Positions 1 to 8,373 of a stretch of DNA of 64,000 nucleotides are shown here, piece by piece. The stretch spans positions 1,426,001 to 1,490,000 of the forward strand of contig NZ_CP180351.1 of the NCBI RefSeq assembly GCF_048006345.1, in the 5' to 3' direction. A program made the translations under genes and the position numbers. Numbering within the stretch: position 1 is the stretch's first letter; every line of letters starts with the position of its first letter. The stretch comes from Marivita sp030148515. Lineage in GTDB: Bacteria; Pseudomonadota; Alphaproteobacteria; Rhodobacterales; Rhodobacteraceae. The notes beneath the pieces are model-generated. The model did not search any database. It saw nothing but the letters and a program-made list of their open reading frames with translations, and was not told the origin of the DNA.

Positions 1-1716
1 TACTGTCATCACCAAATTCGCCAAAGATGGTGTCGTTGCCCGCACCGCCATCAATTGTGTCGTTCAACCCGTCTGCACCGTAAACGACGGTTTGATTGCC
101 CCCTTCGATGAGTTCCAGATAAAATCCATCCGGTGATCGAAGGACGAAGTTTTCACCCGTTGTTGCGGCCTGTGTGACGGTCTGACCGGCATTGATGCTC
201 TGCCGGAATTCCAGAACGCTGCTCGAATTGAGATACCAAAGCTCGATCGGGCCTTCGGCCGTGTTCGTCACCGTCAGCGTGGTGGCCGTTCCTGCCGTTG
301 ACGGGTAATCCGCCAGGTTCAGCCACATATTTTCGCCGCGGATATTGTCGTCGCCGTCGCCACCGAGCAGGCTGTCCGACCCGCTGCCCCCTGCGATGCT
401 GTCGTTGTCCGCACCGCCATCCACCGTGTCGGCACCGGCGTCACCAGTGAGCGTATCCGCCCCGGTCCCGCCTACAATGCTGTCATTCCCGGCTTGGCCC
501 TTGAGGTAGTCAGCACCTGCGCCGCCATCAATCGTGTCAGCCCCGGCACCAGCATGGACAGAGTCGTTGCCAGCGTCCGTGTAAAGCCAGTCTGCACCAG
601 AACCGCCGATGAGCGTATCATCGCCGTCAAGCGAAAAAACGGCGACACCAATGGAGGTGGCCGACGCATCGTAGGTGTCGGCATAAAGTGTGCCCGACGA
701 TTGTTCGATTGAGGTGAAGGTGCCGGTGGATGTCGTCGTGTTGAAATCGTAGGTGCCCGCGCCCTCCCCGGTCCAGGTAACGGTGACGCCGGACGTGCTG
801 GTTGGTGTGGCGAAGACCAATTGGTCATAGCCTGATCCACCATCAATCGTATTGGTGTCGTGATCATCCGAAACCGCGATGACGTCATTTCCAGCATCGC
901 CAAACACGGTATCGGAGCCGCCGCCGGATTGAAGGTGATCATCGCCGTCGCCCCCGAGAATGCTGTCATTCCCGCCTCCACCGATGATCGAGTTGCGCCA
1001 TCGCCACCATAGAGAGTGTCGTTCTGGTTTCCTCCGTCGATCGTATCGTTTCCAAGGCCACCGTAAACGACGTCATTCCCTTCGTCGGGATTGATGAAAT
1101 CGTTGCCATCCCCGGCAAGAACGAAGTCATCGCCGGTGGTGATGGAATCCCCGTCGCCATCGACAAAGCCGGATGTCAGCGTGATCGTGTCGTTGCCAGC
1201 CGTACCGTCGACCACGGTCTTGAAATCACCCGCGATCCGGTCGGCTTGCAAGTCGCCATTGTCGTTAAGAACGGAATTCAGACTGAGGGAGGTGATCGGC
1301 TTGGCCGTGAGCGCGGCCTGATCGGCATTCAGCGCCAGTTCGGGCGCAAGATAGGTATTTCCGTTAACGTCCTGAAAGACGACAGCCGAAATGGTTGCGG
1401 TTGTTCCATCGAAATAGGTGATGGTCGCATCGTATACGGACAGGGCATCAAAGTTTTGTGCCGTTCCGCCGTTGATCCGAAACGAGTTGTATTCAGCAAT
1501 CAGCCCAAGAAAATCACGGTTGTCCGTGTCGTAGGTCGCGTTGTCATCGAAGCCCAGAAAATTGGCCGACAGCGTCTGCACATTCTCGCTCAGCGGGTTG
1601 GCTACTGTACCGTAGCTGCCCAGCAAACCGGCCGCATTCTCAGCAATCTCGTTACCCTGAACCGTATCGATCAGGGGCAATGTTCCTAAGAACAGGACGT
1701 CGAATGTGGATGCCAT
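1..1716 (-). CDS. RTX-type calcium-binding secreted protein, frameshifted and partial
   Basis: The start at 1716 is an ATG preceded by CCGGAG. The first ~170 residues form a non-repeat N-terminal domain, followed by glycine/aspartate nonapeptide repeats (GGxGNDxxx) typical of Ca2+-binding RTX proteins exported by type I secretion. The reading frame breaks at about 992-994 (residue ~241): upstream of it one frame carries the RTX repeats, downstream of it the repeats continue without a stop in another frame to the window edge, as if one A were missing in a GCA-AAC context. Between about 340 and 105 the repeats are interrupted by a ~60-residue segment rich in beta-forming residues (ELWYLN, INAGQTVTQ, NFVLRSPDG) that resembles a VHL beta-domain. 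The C-terminus, where the secretion signal should lie, is outside the window. The frameshift may be a real mutation or a sequencing error. Confidence 0.8.
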
Positions 1717-2039
1717 GTATCGTGACTCCGGTGCCGGGCTTACCGAACCAAACGGTTCCTAAGCGCCCAGTCTTAAGGAAATCTGAATTTTTATTTTCTG
1801 CTCCCCTCCTGTCTGTAAGCCGGATGCAGTGCGGTCAAATGTGCGTATGACGACCTCCACTATCCAAAGTGGCGGATCGACCTCTTTCGACACAAGCGCC
1901 GGTCACTCCACCATAGTTAAAAACGCTTCCGGGGGCGGGATTCTGCCTGCAGGCACAAGTACGCGCACAGAGCTCTGGCGCGTGACCTGCGGTTGATGTC
2001 GTACTCAGCAGTGTGCCTGACGTCGCTTGCCGCAGAGCG
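1717..2039. other. 323-bp intergenic region, no gene recognised
   Basis: This stretch separates the RTX gene start from the stop of the TDT transporter, both on the minus strand. Short open frames here overlap the neighbouring genes and have no ribosome binding site or recognisable product. It must contain the RTX gene promoter, but I cannot point to a convincing -35/-10 pair. Confidence 0.4.
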
Positions 2040-3008
2040 TTACTCCGGCTGGCAAATCTCGTCGCGACGCACCGCCAAGCCGGTTCGCCACACCAGCCCG
2101 GCGATGATGACGGTGAGCAAGAGCAGCAAAGTCCAGCCAATCGCGGTGAACACAGAAGCACCGGACAAAGCCCCGTACCTGAACGACGCAATCGTCATGG
2201 CCGCGATGGGGAAGGACAGAGCCCAGAAGGACAGCGCAAACGGAAGCCGCAAGAGCCCCCGCGCCTGAAGCAGCACGAGGGCTGTGAAGAAAAGCGCCAG
2301 ATTGTAGAGGACCCGCGCCAACGGATCGAGCACCCCGCCATTCAGTTGCAACCACGCAAGAAAGGCCACCGCAGGCGGCGCGATCAGGATGGTCAAAGTC
2401 GGGCGGAGTTTTCCCGGCAAAGGTTCGTGGAATACCAGACGGTTGAATACGAGTGTCAACAGCACGATCCAGAACAGCAGGCCGATCGCGAAGAAGTACC
2501 AGCTCGCCTCCACAAACCCCAAGGGCACACCCGCAATCGGCGCAATCACATTGCCGACCGCCGGGATGAACCACGCAGGCGACATCTGACCCACACCAAA
2601 GCCGCGATGGCTGATCCAGCTTGTCACGATGGCCAGTGTCAGAACCGCCTGCCCCACAGCGCCGATCCCCCAGATGATCACCGCCAAGTCAGGCATTGTG
2701 CCGCGCAGGGCTATCGCCCCCAGAAGCAGCGAAATGCTGATCGCCGGAAAGAAGGCAAGCTTGATCGGGTGGTTCCACTCCGCCGCGACGGCTGCGGGAT
2801 AGCGGACAGCCTTGATGATGTAGAAAACAGCCTGTGTCGCAAAGACCGCAACCGCAAAGGCTGCAATTCCATGCCCAACCGTAGCGAACCCCGCCGCCTC
2901 GACCGCCAGAGATGTTCCCATCAACCCCATCACCGCGCTGAAGAACGCCACCGGGAAATGCTCAAGCCGGTTGTGCGGCATCTGGGTCTCTGTCGATGTC
3001 TGGGTCAT
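2040..3008 (-). CDS. TDT/TehA-SLAC1 family transporter, possible sulfite exporter
   Basis: Predicted 322-residue inner-membrane protein with about ten hydrophobic segments, the size and pattern of the tellurite-resistance/dicarboxylate transporter (TDT) family that includes TehA, SLAC1 channels and the yeast sulfite pump Ssu1. I chose the ATG at 3008 because CAGGAG lies just upstream; an upstream in-frame start lacks this. It lies 29 bp downstream of the SulP gene and is the last gene of the putative persulfide-oxidation operon, so export of sulfite made by the dioxygenase is a reasonable role. The substrate is inferred from context only. Confidence 0.75.
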   Translation of the reverse strand: MTQTSTETQMPHNRLEHFPVAFFSAVMGLMGTSLAVEAAGFATVGHGIAAFAVAVFATQAVFYIIKAVRYPAAVAAEWNHPIKLAFFPAISISLLLGAIALRGTMPDLAVIIWGIGAVGQAVLTLAIVTSWISHRGFGVGQMSPAWFIPAVGNVIAPIAGVPLGFVEASWYFFAIGLLFWIVLLTLVFNRLVFHEPLPGKLRPTLTILIAPPAVAFLAWLQLNGGVLDPLARVLYNLALFFTALVLLQARGLLRLPFALSFWALSFPIAAMTIASFRYGALSGASVFTAIGWTLLLLLTVIIAGLVWRTGLAVRRDEICQPE

Positions 3009-3037
3009 CACTCTGTCTCCTGACGGTGGTGGTCTGA

Positions 3038-4777
3038 CTACTCTGCCGCTTTGTCCGTATCGGCAGGTGGCACAATCGCGCGCCACGCATCATATTGCGA
3101 CAGGAACACCCGTCCGTTCAGTTCGTGCAGGAAATGCGTAGCTTTCAGGCGGTCCATCACCGGGCCTTTGACTTCGGACAGGTGCAGGCCGATGCCCAAT
3201 TCGGTCAAACGCTGGTTGATCGCCTCAAGGCTTTCAAGCGCCGAGAAATCCACCTCGTTCACCGCCGAGAACATCAGGATCACGTTCTTGATCGCACAGC
3301 CTTCGGATACCCGCGCCTGCACAAGGTCTTCAAGAAAGCGCGCGTTCACGAAATAGAGGCTCTCATCCACACGCAGGCTCAGAACAGTCGGGTTGGTTTC
3401 CACATTGTGACGGTGGATGTTGCGGAAATGCTGGGTGCCGGGCACCAACCCGATCTCGGCAACGTGCGGCCGCGATGTTTTGTAGAGGTGCAACAGGATC
3501 GAGATACCGACACCTGATGCCACACCCACTTCAACACCCATGGTCAATGTCAGCAGGATCGTCGCCGCAACAGCCGTGAAATCGGCTTTGGAATAGTCCC
3601 ATGTTTTTCTGAGAATCGAGAAATCGACAAGGCTCAGAACGGCCACAACGATGGTCGCGGCCAGTGTCGCATTGGGGAGGTAATAGACAAGCGGCGTCAG
3701 CGCGACTGCCGCGATGGCCAGACCGACTGCTGTGTAAGCGCCCGCAGCGGGTGTTTCCGCACCGGCGTCGTAGTTGACCACCGACCGCGCAAATCCGCCG
3801 GTGACGGGATAGCCGCCCGTGAACGCCGCCCCGATATTGGCGGCCCCCAGCCCGATCAATTCCTGATCCGGGTCGATCCGCTGCCGTTTTTTCGCAGCGA
3901 GTGTCTGCGCCACGGAGACTGACTCCACAAAACCGATGATCGAAATCAGGATGGCGGGCATCAGCAATTGACCGATCAGGTCCGGAGACAACCCCGGAAA
4001 GGTGAACGGCGGCAGCCCCTGCGGCACGTCACCCACGATCTTCACACCCTTGTCGCTCAACCCGAACAGCCAGACTGAGATTGTGGTCAGAGCAACAGCT
4101 GCCACCGGCCCGGCTTTTGTCAGCACATCCGCCAGTTTCGGCGAGGCACCAAGACGCCGCAACATCGGCTTCAACCCTTTGCGCACCCAGAACAGGAACG
4201 CCGTCGCAGAAACGCCGATGATCACGGTGATGAGGTTGGTCTGATCCAAATGCTCGAAGATCGACAGCAGCAGTTCGGGCAAGGTGTGTCCATGTGCAGA
4301 CACGCCCAAGAGGTGCTTCAACTGGCTGAACGCGATCAGGATGCCCGACGCGGTGATGAACCCCGCGATCACCGGATGGCTGAGGAAGTTCGCCAGAAAG
4401 CCAAGCCGCAACACCCCCAAAAGCACGAGGAACGCGCCAGACAGAAAAGCCAGCGTCAAGGCAGCAACCGCATATCCCGCCGTTCCCACCTCGGCCACCT
4501 GCCCCACGGCTGAGGCTGTCAGCAAGGACACAACGGCCACCGGACCTACGGCCAAGGCGCGGCTGGTGCCGAAGATCGCGTAGAGGATGATCGGCGCAAT
4601 GGAGGCGTAAATCCCGGCCTCAGGCGGCAAACCCGCGAGAAGCGCATATGCCAGGGATTGCGGGATCAGCATGATCGTCACGATCACCGCAGCGATCATG
4701 TCATTGGAAAACGCGTTCCGATCATAGGTCCGTCCCCAGTCGAGGATCGGGAGGTAGCCGCGGAGATGGTTGAGCAT
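3038..4777 (-). CDS. SulP family sulfate/anion permease with STAS domain
   Basis: Predicted 579 residues. The N-terminal ~400 residues contain the SulP transmembrane core (signature LIPQSLAYALLAGLPPEAG, then YASIAPIILYAIFGTSR and VGPVAV), and the C-terminal ~120 residues form a cytoplasmic STAS domain (FSAVNEVDFSALESLE). SulP proteins move sulfate, bicarbonate or other anions across the inner membrane. I prefer the start at 4777 (MLNHLRGYLP) over 4810. The gene lies 87 bp after the SQR fusion and 29 bp before the TDT transporter, so its likely substrate is an oxidised sulfur anion. Anion specificity cannot be read from the sequence. Confidence 0.88.
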   Translation of the reverse strand: MLNHLRGYLPILDWGRTYDRNAFSNDMIAAVIVTIMLIPQSLAYALLAGLPPEAGIYASIAPIILYAIFGTSRALAVGPVAVVSLLTASAVGQVAEVGTAGYAVAALTLAFLSGAFLVLLGVLRLGFLANFLSHPVIAGFITASGILIAFSQLKHLLGVSAHGHTLPELLLSIFEHLDQTNLITVIIGVSATAFLFWVRKGLKPMLRRLGASPKLADVLTKAGPVAAVALTTISVWLFGLSDKGVKIVGDVPQGLPPFTFPGLSPDLIGQLLMPAILISIIGFVESVSVAQTLAAKKRQRIDPDQELIGLGAANIGAAFTGGYPVTGGFARSVVNYDAGAETPAAGAYTAVGLAIAAVALTPLVYYLPNATLAATIVVAVLSLVDFSILRKTWDYSKADFTAVAATILLTLTMGVEVGVASGVGISILLHLYKTSRPHVAEIGLVPGTQHFRNIHRHNVETNPTVLSLRVDESLYFVNARFLEDLVQARVSEGCAIKNVILMFSAVNEVDFSALESLEAINQRLTELGIGLHLSEVKGPVMDRLKATHFLHELNGRVFLSQYDAWRAIVPPADTDKAAE

Positions 4778-4864
4778 GGGTCTTCTCGAATTGGGTGCGG
4801 ACAGAACCATTTGGCCCTGCCCGACAGAAATGTTGTGCGGCGCGAACAGGCCGCAGTATACGGT

Positions 4865-6544
4865 TTACTCGGCAGCGACCTTGATCTTCTCGGGCTTGGC
4901 CATCCATTCCTTGCCCTTGAGCATCGCCTTCCAATAGATCGGCGGCAGCAGCTTTTCCTTGAGGAACCACGCCGCCCGCGACGGTTTGGTTCCGTCGATC
5001 AGATAGCTTGGGAAGCTCGGCTTGAGCGCGCCTCCATACCCGAATTCGGCCAATACGATCTTGCCGCGCTCTACGGTGAGCGGGCACGACCCGTATCCGT
5101 CATATTGCGCCACGGCAGACCGTCCCCGGATATCTGCCACGATATTGTCGGCCACAGTGGGCGCCTGCTTGCGCGCCGCCGCTGCCGTTTTCGCATTGGG
5201 CGCATTCATCACATCCCCCAGCGACCAGATGTTATCATAGCGCGTGTGGCGCAAAGTGGCTTGATCGACATCAACCCATCCAGCCGCATCGGCCAAAGGC
5301 GACACGCGGATGAAATCAGGCGCGGTCTGCGGCGGGCAGACATGCATCATGTCGAACTCAACCTCCACCGTGGTCGGGTCTGTGTCCGGTGCATTAACCG
5401 CAAAGGTGGCCTTTTTCGCCGGGCCATCCACCGCGATCAGGTTGTGAAAGAAATTGAGCGAGGCATCGTATTTCTTGACGTAGTCCATCAGCGCCGGGAC
5501 GTAGTCCTTGACCCCGAACAACACGCCACCCGCGTTCATGAACTGGATGTCGATGTTCTTGAGAGCGCCATTGCGGAACCAGGCATCGCCAGACAGGTAC
5601 ATCGCTTTCTGAGGTGCGCCCGCGCATTTGATCGGCATCGGCGGCTGGGTGAACAACGCGCGACCTTTCTTCAGGTTCTTCACCAGCTCCCACGTATAAG
5701 GCGCCAGATCGTAACGATAATTCGATGTAACGCCATTGCGCCCAAGAGTTTCCTCCAGACCTTCGACTTTGCCCCAGTCAAGCTTGAGGCCCGGACACAC
5801 GACCAACCGGTCATATTTCACAACCCGGCACCCATCGAGGATCACCGCATCGTTTTCCGGCTCAAACGCGGCGACAGCCGATTTGATCCAATGCACACCT
5901 TGCGGGATCAGCGACCCCATCGTCTTGGCTGTATCCTGCGCGTCAAAAATACCGCCGCCGACCATCGTCCAGCCGGGCTGGTAATAGTGGATGTCCGCCG
6001 GGTCGATGATCGCCACTGACAGCCCCGGCTTGCGGGCCTTGAGACTGGCCGCAACCGATACGCCCCCGGCCCCGCCGCCGACGATAACCACATCAAACTT
6101 GGCGTCGCCGGTATCTGTCGGTGTCTTGCCGCCATTGGCAATCCGGCGCGCGACACCGTTCATGTCATAGCCTGCCGCCTTGGTCGCACCGAGGATGTCC
6201 GCCATCGGCAGTTTTTTGGCCTGGCTTAGCGACCACAGCGTGGCCGAGCGGGTGCCCGTGCGGCAATAGGCGAGCACAGGCCCCGGCATGTCGCGCAGCG
6301 CCGCGCCGAAGGCAACGGCGTCTTCATCTCGCACCAAGCCCGATTGCACCGGCAGATAGCGCATCTCAAGCCCTGCGGCTTTCGCAGCTGCCTCGATTTC
6401 CTCATAGGTCGGCTGGTCCGACCCTTCGCCATCCGGCCGATTGCAGATGATGGCGCGGAACCCGGTGTCTTTGAGGGCTGGAATATCGTCTGCGGTGATC
6501 TGCGGGCTCACGGTGAGCGCATCAGTGATCTTGTTCAATTGCAT
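4865..6544 (-). CDS. DUF442 sulfurtransferase/phosphatase-like domain fused to sulfide:quinone oxidoreductase
   Basis: Predicted 559 residues with two modules. Residues 1-~135 are a DUF442 (Blh/TIGR01244-like) domain with the active-site loop CRTGTRS at 94-100. From residue ~149 a FAD oxidoreductase begins with GGGAGG (157-162). It carries KCAGAPQKAMYL with Cys307 and YGSCPL with Cys487, the two redox cysteines of type II (eukaryote-like) sulfide:quinone oxidoreductases. The enzyme should oxidise H2S to a persulfide at the membrane and pass electrons to quinone; the fused domain may handle the sulfane sulfur. It is 75 bp downstream of the persulfide dioxygenase. The start at 6544 is the best fit to the family; an upstream ATG at 6583 is possible. 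Confidence 0.88.
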   Translation of the reverse strand: MQLNKITDALTVSPQITADDIPALKDTGFRAIICNRPDGEGSDQPTYEEIEAAAKAAGLEMRYLPVQSGLVRDEDAVAFGAALRDMPGPVLAYCRTGTRSATLWSLSQAKKLPMADILGATKAAGYDMNGVARRIANGGKTPTDTGDAKFDVVIVGGGAGGVSVAASLKARKPGLSVAIIDPADIHYYQPGWTMVGGGIFDAQDTAKTMGSLIPQGVHWIKSAVAAFEPENDAVILDGCRVVKYDRLVVCPGLKLDWGKVEGLEETLGRNGVTSNYRYDLAPYTWELVKNLKKGRALFTQPPMPIKCAGAPQKAMYLSGDAWFRNGALKNIDIQFMNAGGVLFGVKDYVPALMDYVKKYDASLNFFHNLIAVDGPAKKATFAVNAPDTDPTTVEVEFDMMHVCPPQTAPDFIRVSPLADAAGWVDVDQATLRHTRYDNIWSLGDVMNAPNAKTAAAARKQAPTVADNIVADIRGRSAVAQYDGYGSCPLTVERGKIVLAEFGYGGALKPSFPSYLIDGTKPSRAAWFLKEKLLPPIYWKAMLKGKEWMAKPEKIKVAAE

Positions 6545-6619
6545 GGTGATGGACTCACTCGGCTGAAGTTTGAGAAACTGCACGACGGCACCAAGCCGCC
6601 GCGCAGTTGACGTGTCGGA

Positions 6620-7504
6620 TCAAAGCGCGTTGACCGGCACTTTGAGCATCGGGCGGCCATCCTTGTCTTTCGGAACCGCACCCGCGCGCATGTTCACCTG
6701 CAGCGACGGGATGATCAGCTTGGGCATGTCCAGCGTTGCATCCCGTTCGGTGCGGAACTTGACGAAATCCTCTTTCGTCTTGCCGCCACCCACATGGATG
6801 TTGTGCGCCTTTTCCTCGCCCACCGAGGTTTCCCACTGAATGTCGCGGCCATTGGGGCCGTAGTCGTGGCACATGAAGAGCCGCATGTCGTCGGGCAGCG
6901 TCAGCACCTTCTGGATGCTGTCGTAAAGCGTGCCTGCGTCCCCGCCCGGGAAATCAGCACGGGCAGAGCCGCCATCCGGCATGAAGAGCGTATCGCCGAC
7001 AAAGGCGGCGTTGCCCATTACATGCACCATGCAGGCCGGGGTGTGGCCCGGTGTGTAGATGGCAAAGGCGTCCATGTTGCCGATCTTGTAGGTGTCGCCA
7101 TCTTCGAAAAGTTTGTCGAACTGGCTGCCATCGCGCTGGAACTCGGTGCCCTCGTTGAAGATTTTGCCGAAGGTGTCCTGAACGACCATGATCTTCGATC
7201 CGACACCGATCTTTCCGCCCAGCTTGGCTTGAATATACGGCGCCGCAGAGAGGTGGTCTGCGTGGACATGAGTCTCGATGATCCATTCCAGCTTGAGACC
7301 GCGCTCCTCAATCTCTGCAATCAGAGCATCGGCATGATCATAGGTGATCCGGCCAGCGGCGTAGTCGATATCCATGACGCTGTCGACAATCGCACAGGCG
7401 TCAGAGGTCGGGTCCTTCACGATATAGCTGATCGTATTGGTGGCTTCGTCGAAATGCGCAGACACCTCGGGTGTCACGGACATATTCACAGGATATTGAG
7501 TCAC
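6620..7504 (-). CDS. MBL-fold persulfide dioxygenase (ETHE1/Blh-like)
   Basis: Predicted 294 residues. The metallo-beta-lactamase motif THVHADH (His79, His81, Asp83, His84 from the chosen start), a second-shell YTPGHTPACMV and FVGDTLFMPDGG match persulfide dioxygenases, which use mononuclear iron to turn glutathione persulfide into sulfite. I chose the GTG at 7504 because GGAGG lies 8 nt upstream; the ATG at 7483 has no such site. It is the first gene of the operon leading to SQR, SulP and TDT. A GTGA-N5-TCAC dyad lies about 60 bp upstream. Confidence 0.88.
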   Translation of the reverse strand: MTQYPVNMSVTPEVSAHFDEATNTISYIVKDPTSDACAIVDSVMDIDYAAGRITYDHADALIAEIEERGLKLEWIIETHVHADHLSAAPYIQAKLGGKIGVGSKIMVVQDTFGKIFNEGTEFQRDGSQFDKLFEDGDTYKIGNMDAFAIYTPGHTPACMVHVMGNAAFVGDTLFMPDGGSARADFPGGDAGTLYDSIQKVLTLPDDMRLFMCHDYGPNGRDIQWETSVGEEKAHNIHVGGGKTKEDFVKFRTERDATLDMPKLIIPSLQVNMRAGAVPKDKDGRPMLKVPVNAL

Positions 7505-7563
7505 TTTGCGGTCCTCCAGAATCAGGTTTGACCCTGTGGTACGCCTTGGGACTGTGACCTTCA

Positions 7564-7576
7564 GTGATATTGTCAC
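7564..7576 (-). promoter_or_regulatory. Candidate Crp/Fnr-type operator (GTGA-N5-TCAC)
   Basis: The dyad GTGATATTGTCAC lies in the 120-bp gap between the Crp/Fnr gene and the persulfide dioxygenase gene, 60 bp upstream of the GTG start. Crp/Fnr proteins bind TGTGA-N6-TCACA or TTGAT-N4-ATCAA; the half-site bases agree, while the 5-bp spacer is one short of the Crp norm. Assignment rests on position and half-site resemblance only. Confidence 0.4.
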
Positions 7577-7624
7577 CTAACCTGACGTGATGGGAAAATT
7601 CGCAGGTTCGCCATTCAAATCGGG

Positions 7625-8290
7625 TCAGGCGCTTTCCGCCAGCTTTGCGATCTGGTCGCGATCCAGCAATGTGATCTTGCCCCGCGACTGCGCCACGAAC
7701 CCGCGTTTCTGGAAGTCATGGAGAACCCGCGAAATCACCTCGCGTGCAGTGCCAAGCTCCGTGGCCAATTGCTGATGGGTGGTCGCAAGGTCGTCCCCGT
7801 CCGTAGCCAGCGCAAGCAAGCGCCCTGCGAGCCGCACGTCGATCCGCCCGAAGGCCACATCGTCGATCACTCGGAACAAGTCGGTGATCCGCCGCGCATA
7901 GGCAGTCAGCACGAAATCCCGAAACTCCTGTGACGACGCCATGAGCCGGTCAAACGCACCGCGCGGGATCGCCACCGCGGTCACGTCGGTCTCGGTCACG
8001 CCTTCAGCTGAATAGGGTTCATGCGCCAGCAGACACGCCGTGGTCAGAACGCAGCTTTCCCCGGCCTCAACACGGTACAGCACAATGTCCCGCCCGCTTT
8101 CCGAAGTCTGCTGCACCCGCACGCGGCCATCCAGCAAAAACAAAAGATTGTCCGGCACAGCTCCCGGTCCGAACACAGTCTTTCCCGCTGGCACTTTTAT
8201 CACCGCGCTCTCAGCGACCAGTTGCGCCTTCACCGGCGCAGGCAAACTGCTCAGACCGTGGAACCGTTCGATCCAGACCGCATCCGCCAT
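7625..8290 (-). CDS. Crp/Fnr family transcriptional regulator
   Basis: Predicted 221 residues: an N-terminal cyclic-nucleotide-binding-like beta barrel (~15-120), a dimer helix, and a C-terminal winged helix with THQQLATELGTAREVISRVLHDF (recognition helix ~190-210). It lacks the four-cysteine N-terminal cluster of Fnr but has Cys80 and Cys86 in the barrel motif GESCVLTTACLL, which could act as a thiol sensor. The ATG at 8290 has AAGGAG upstream. It lies immediately upstream of, and in the same direction as, the persulfide dioxygenase operon, so it is the natural candidate for its regulator. Which signal it senses is inference. Confidence 0.85.
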   Translation of the reverse strand: MADAVWIERFHGLSSLPAPVKAQLVAESAVIKVPAGKTVFGPGAVPDNLLFLLDGRVRVQQTSESGRDIVLYRVEAGESCVLTTACLLAHEPYSAEGVTETDVTAVAIPRGAFDRLMASSQEFRDFVLTAYARRITDLFRVIDDVAFGRIDVRLAGRLLALATDGDDLATTHQQLATELGTAREVISRVLHDFQKRGFVAQSRGKITLLDRDQIAKLAESA

Positions 8291-8373
8291 GCATTGCTCC
8301 TTGGGACAGGCGGCAGGCTACGCGACCAAAACGTCAAAACCCGCCCCTCGGGCAACCGTAGCCCGGACCGCCA

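Noticed and set aside
4658..6019. Long plus-strand open frame over the SulP/SQR genes
   Set aside because: Antisense to two well-supported genes and of shadow-like composition.
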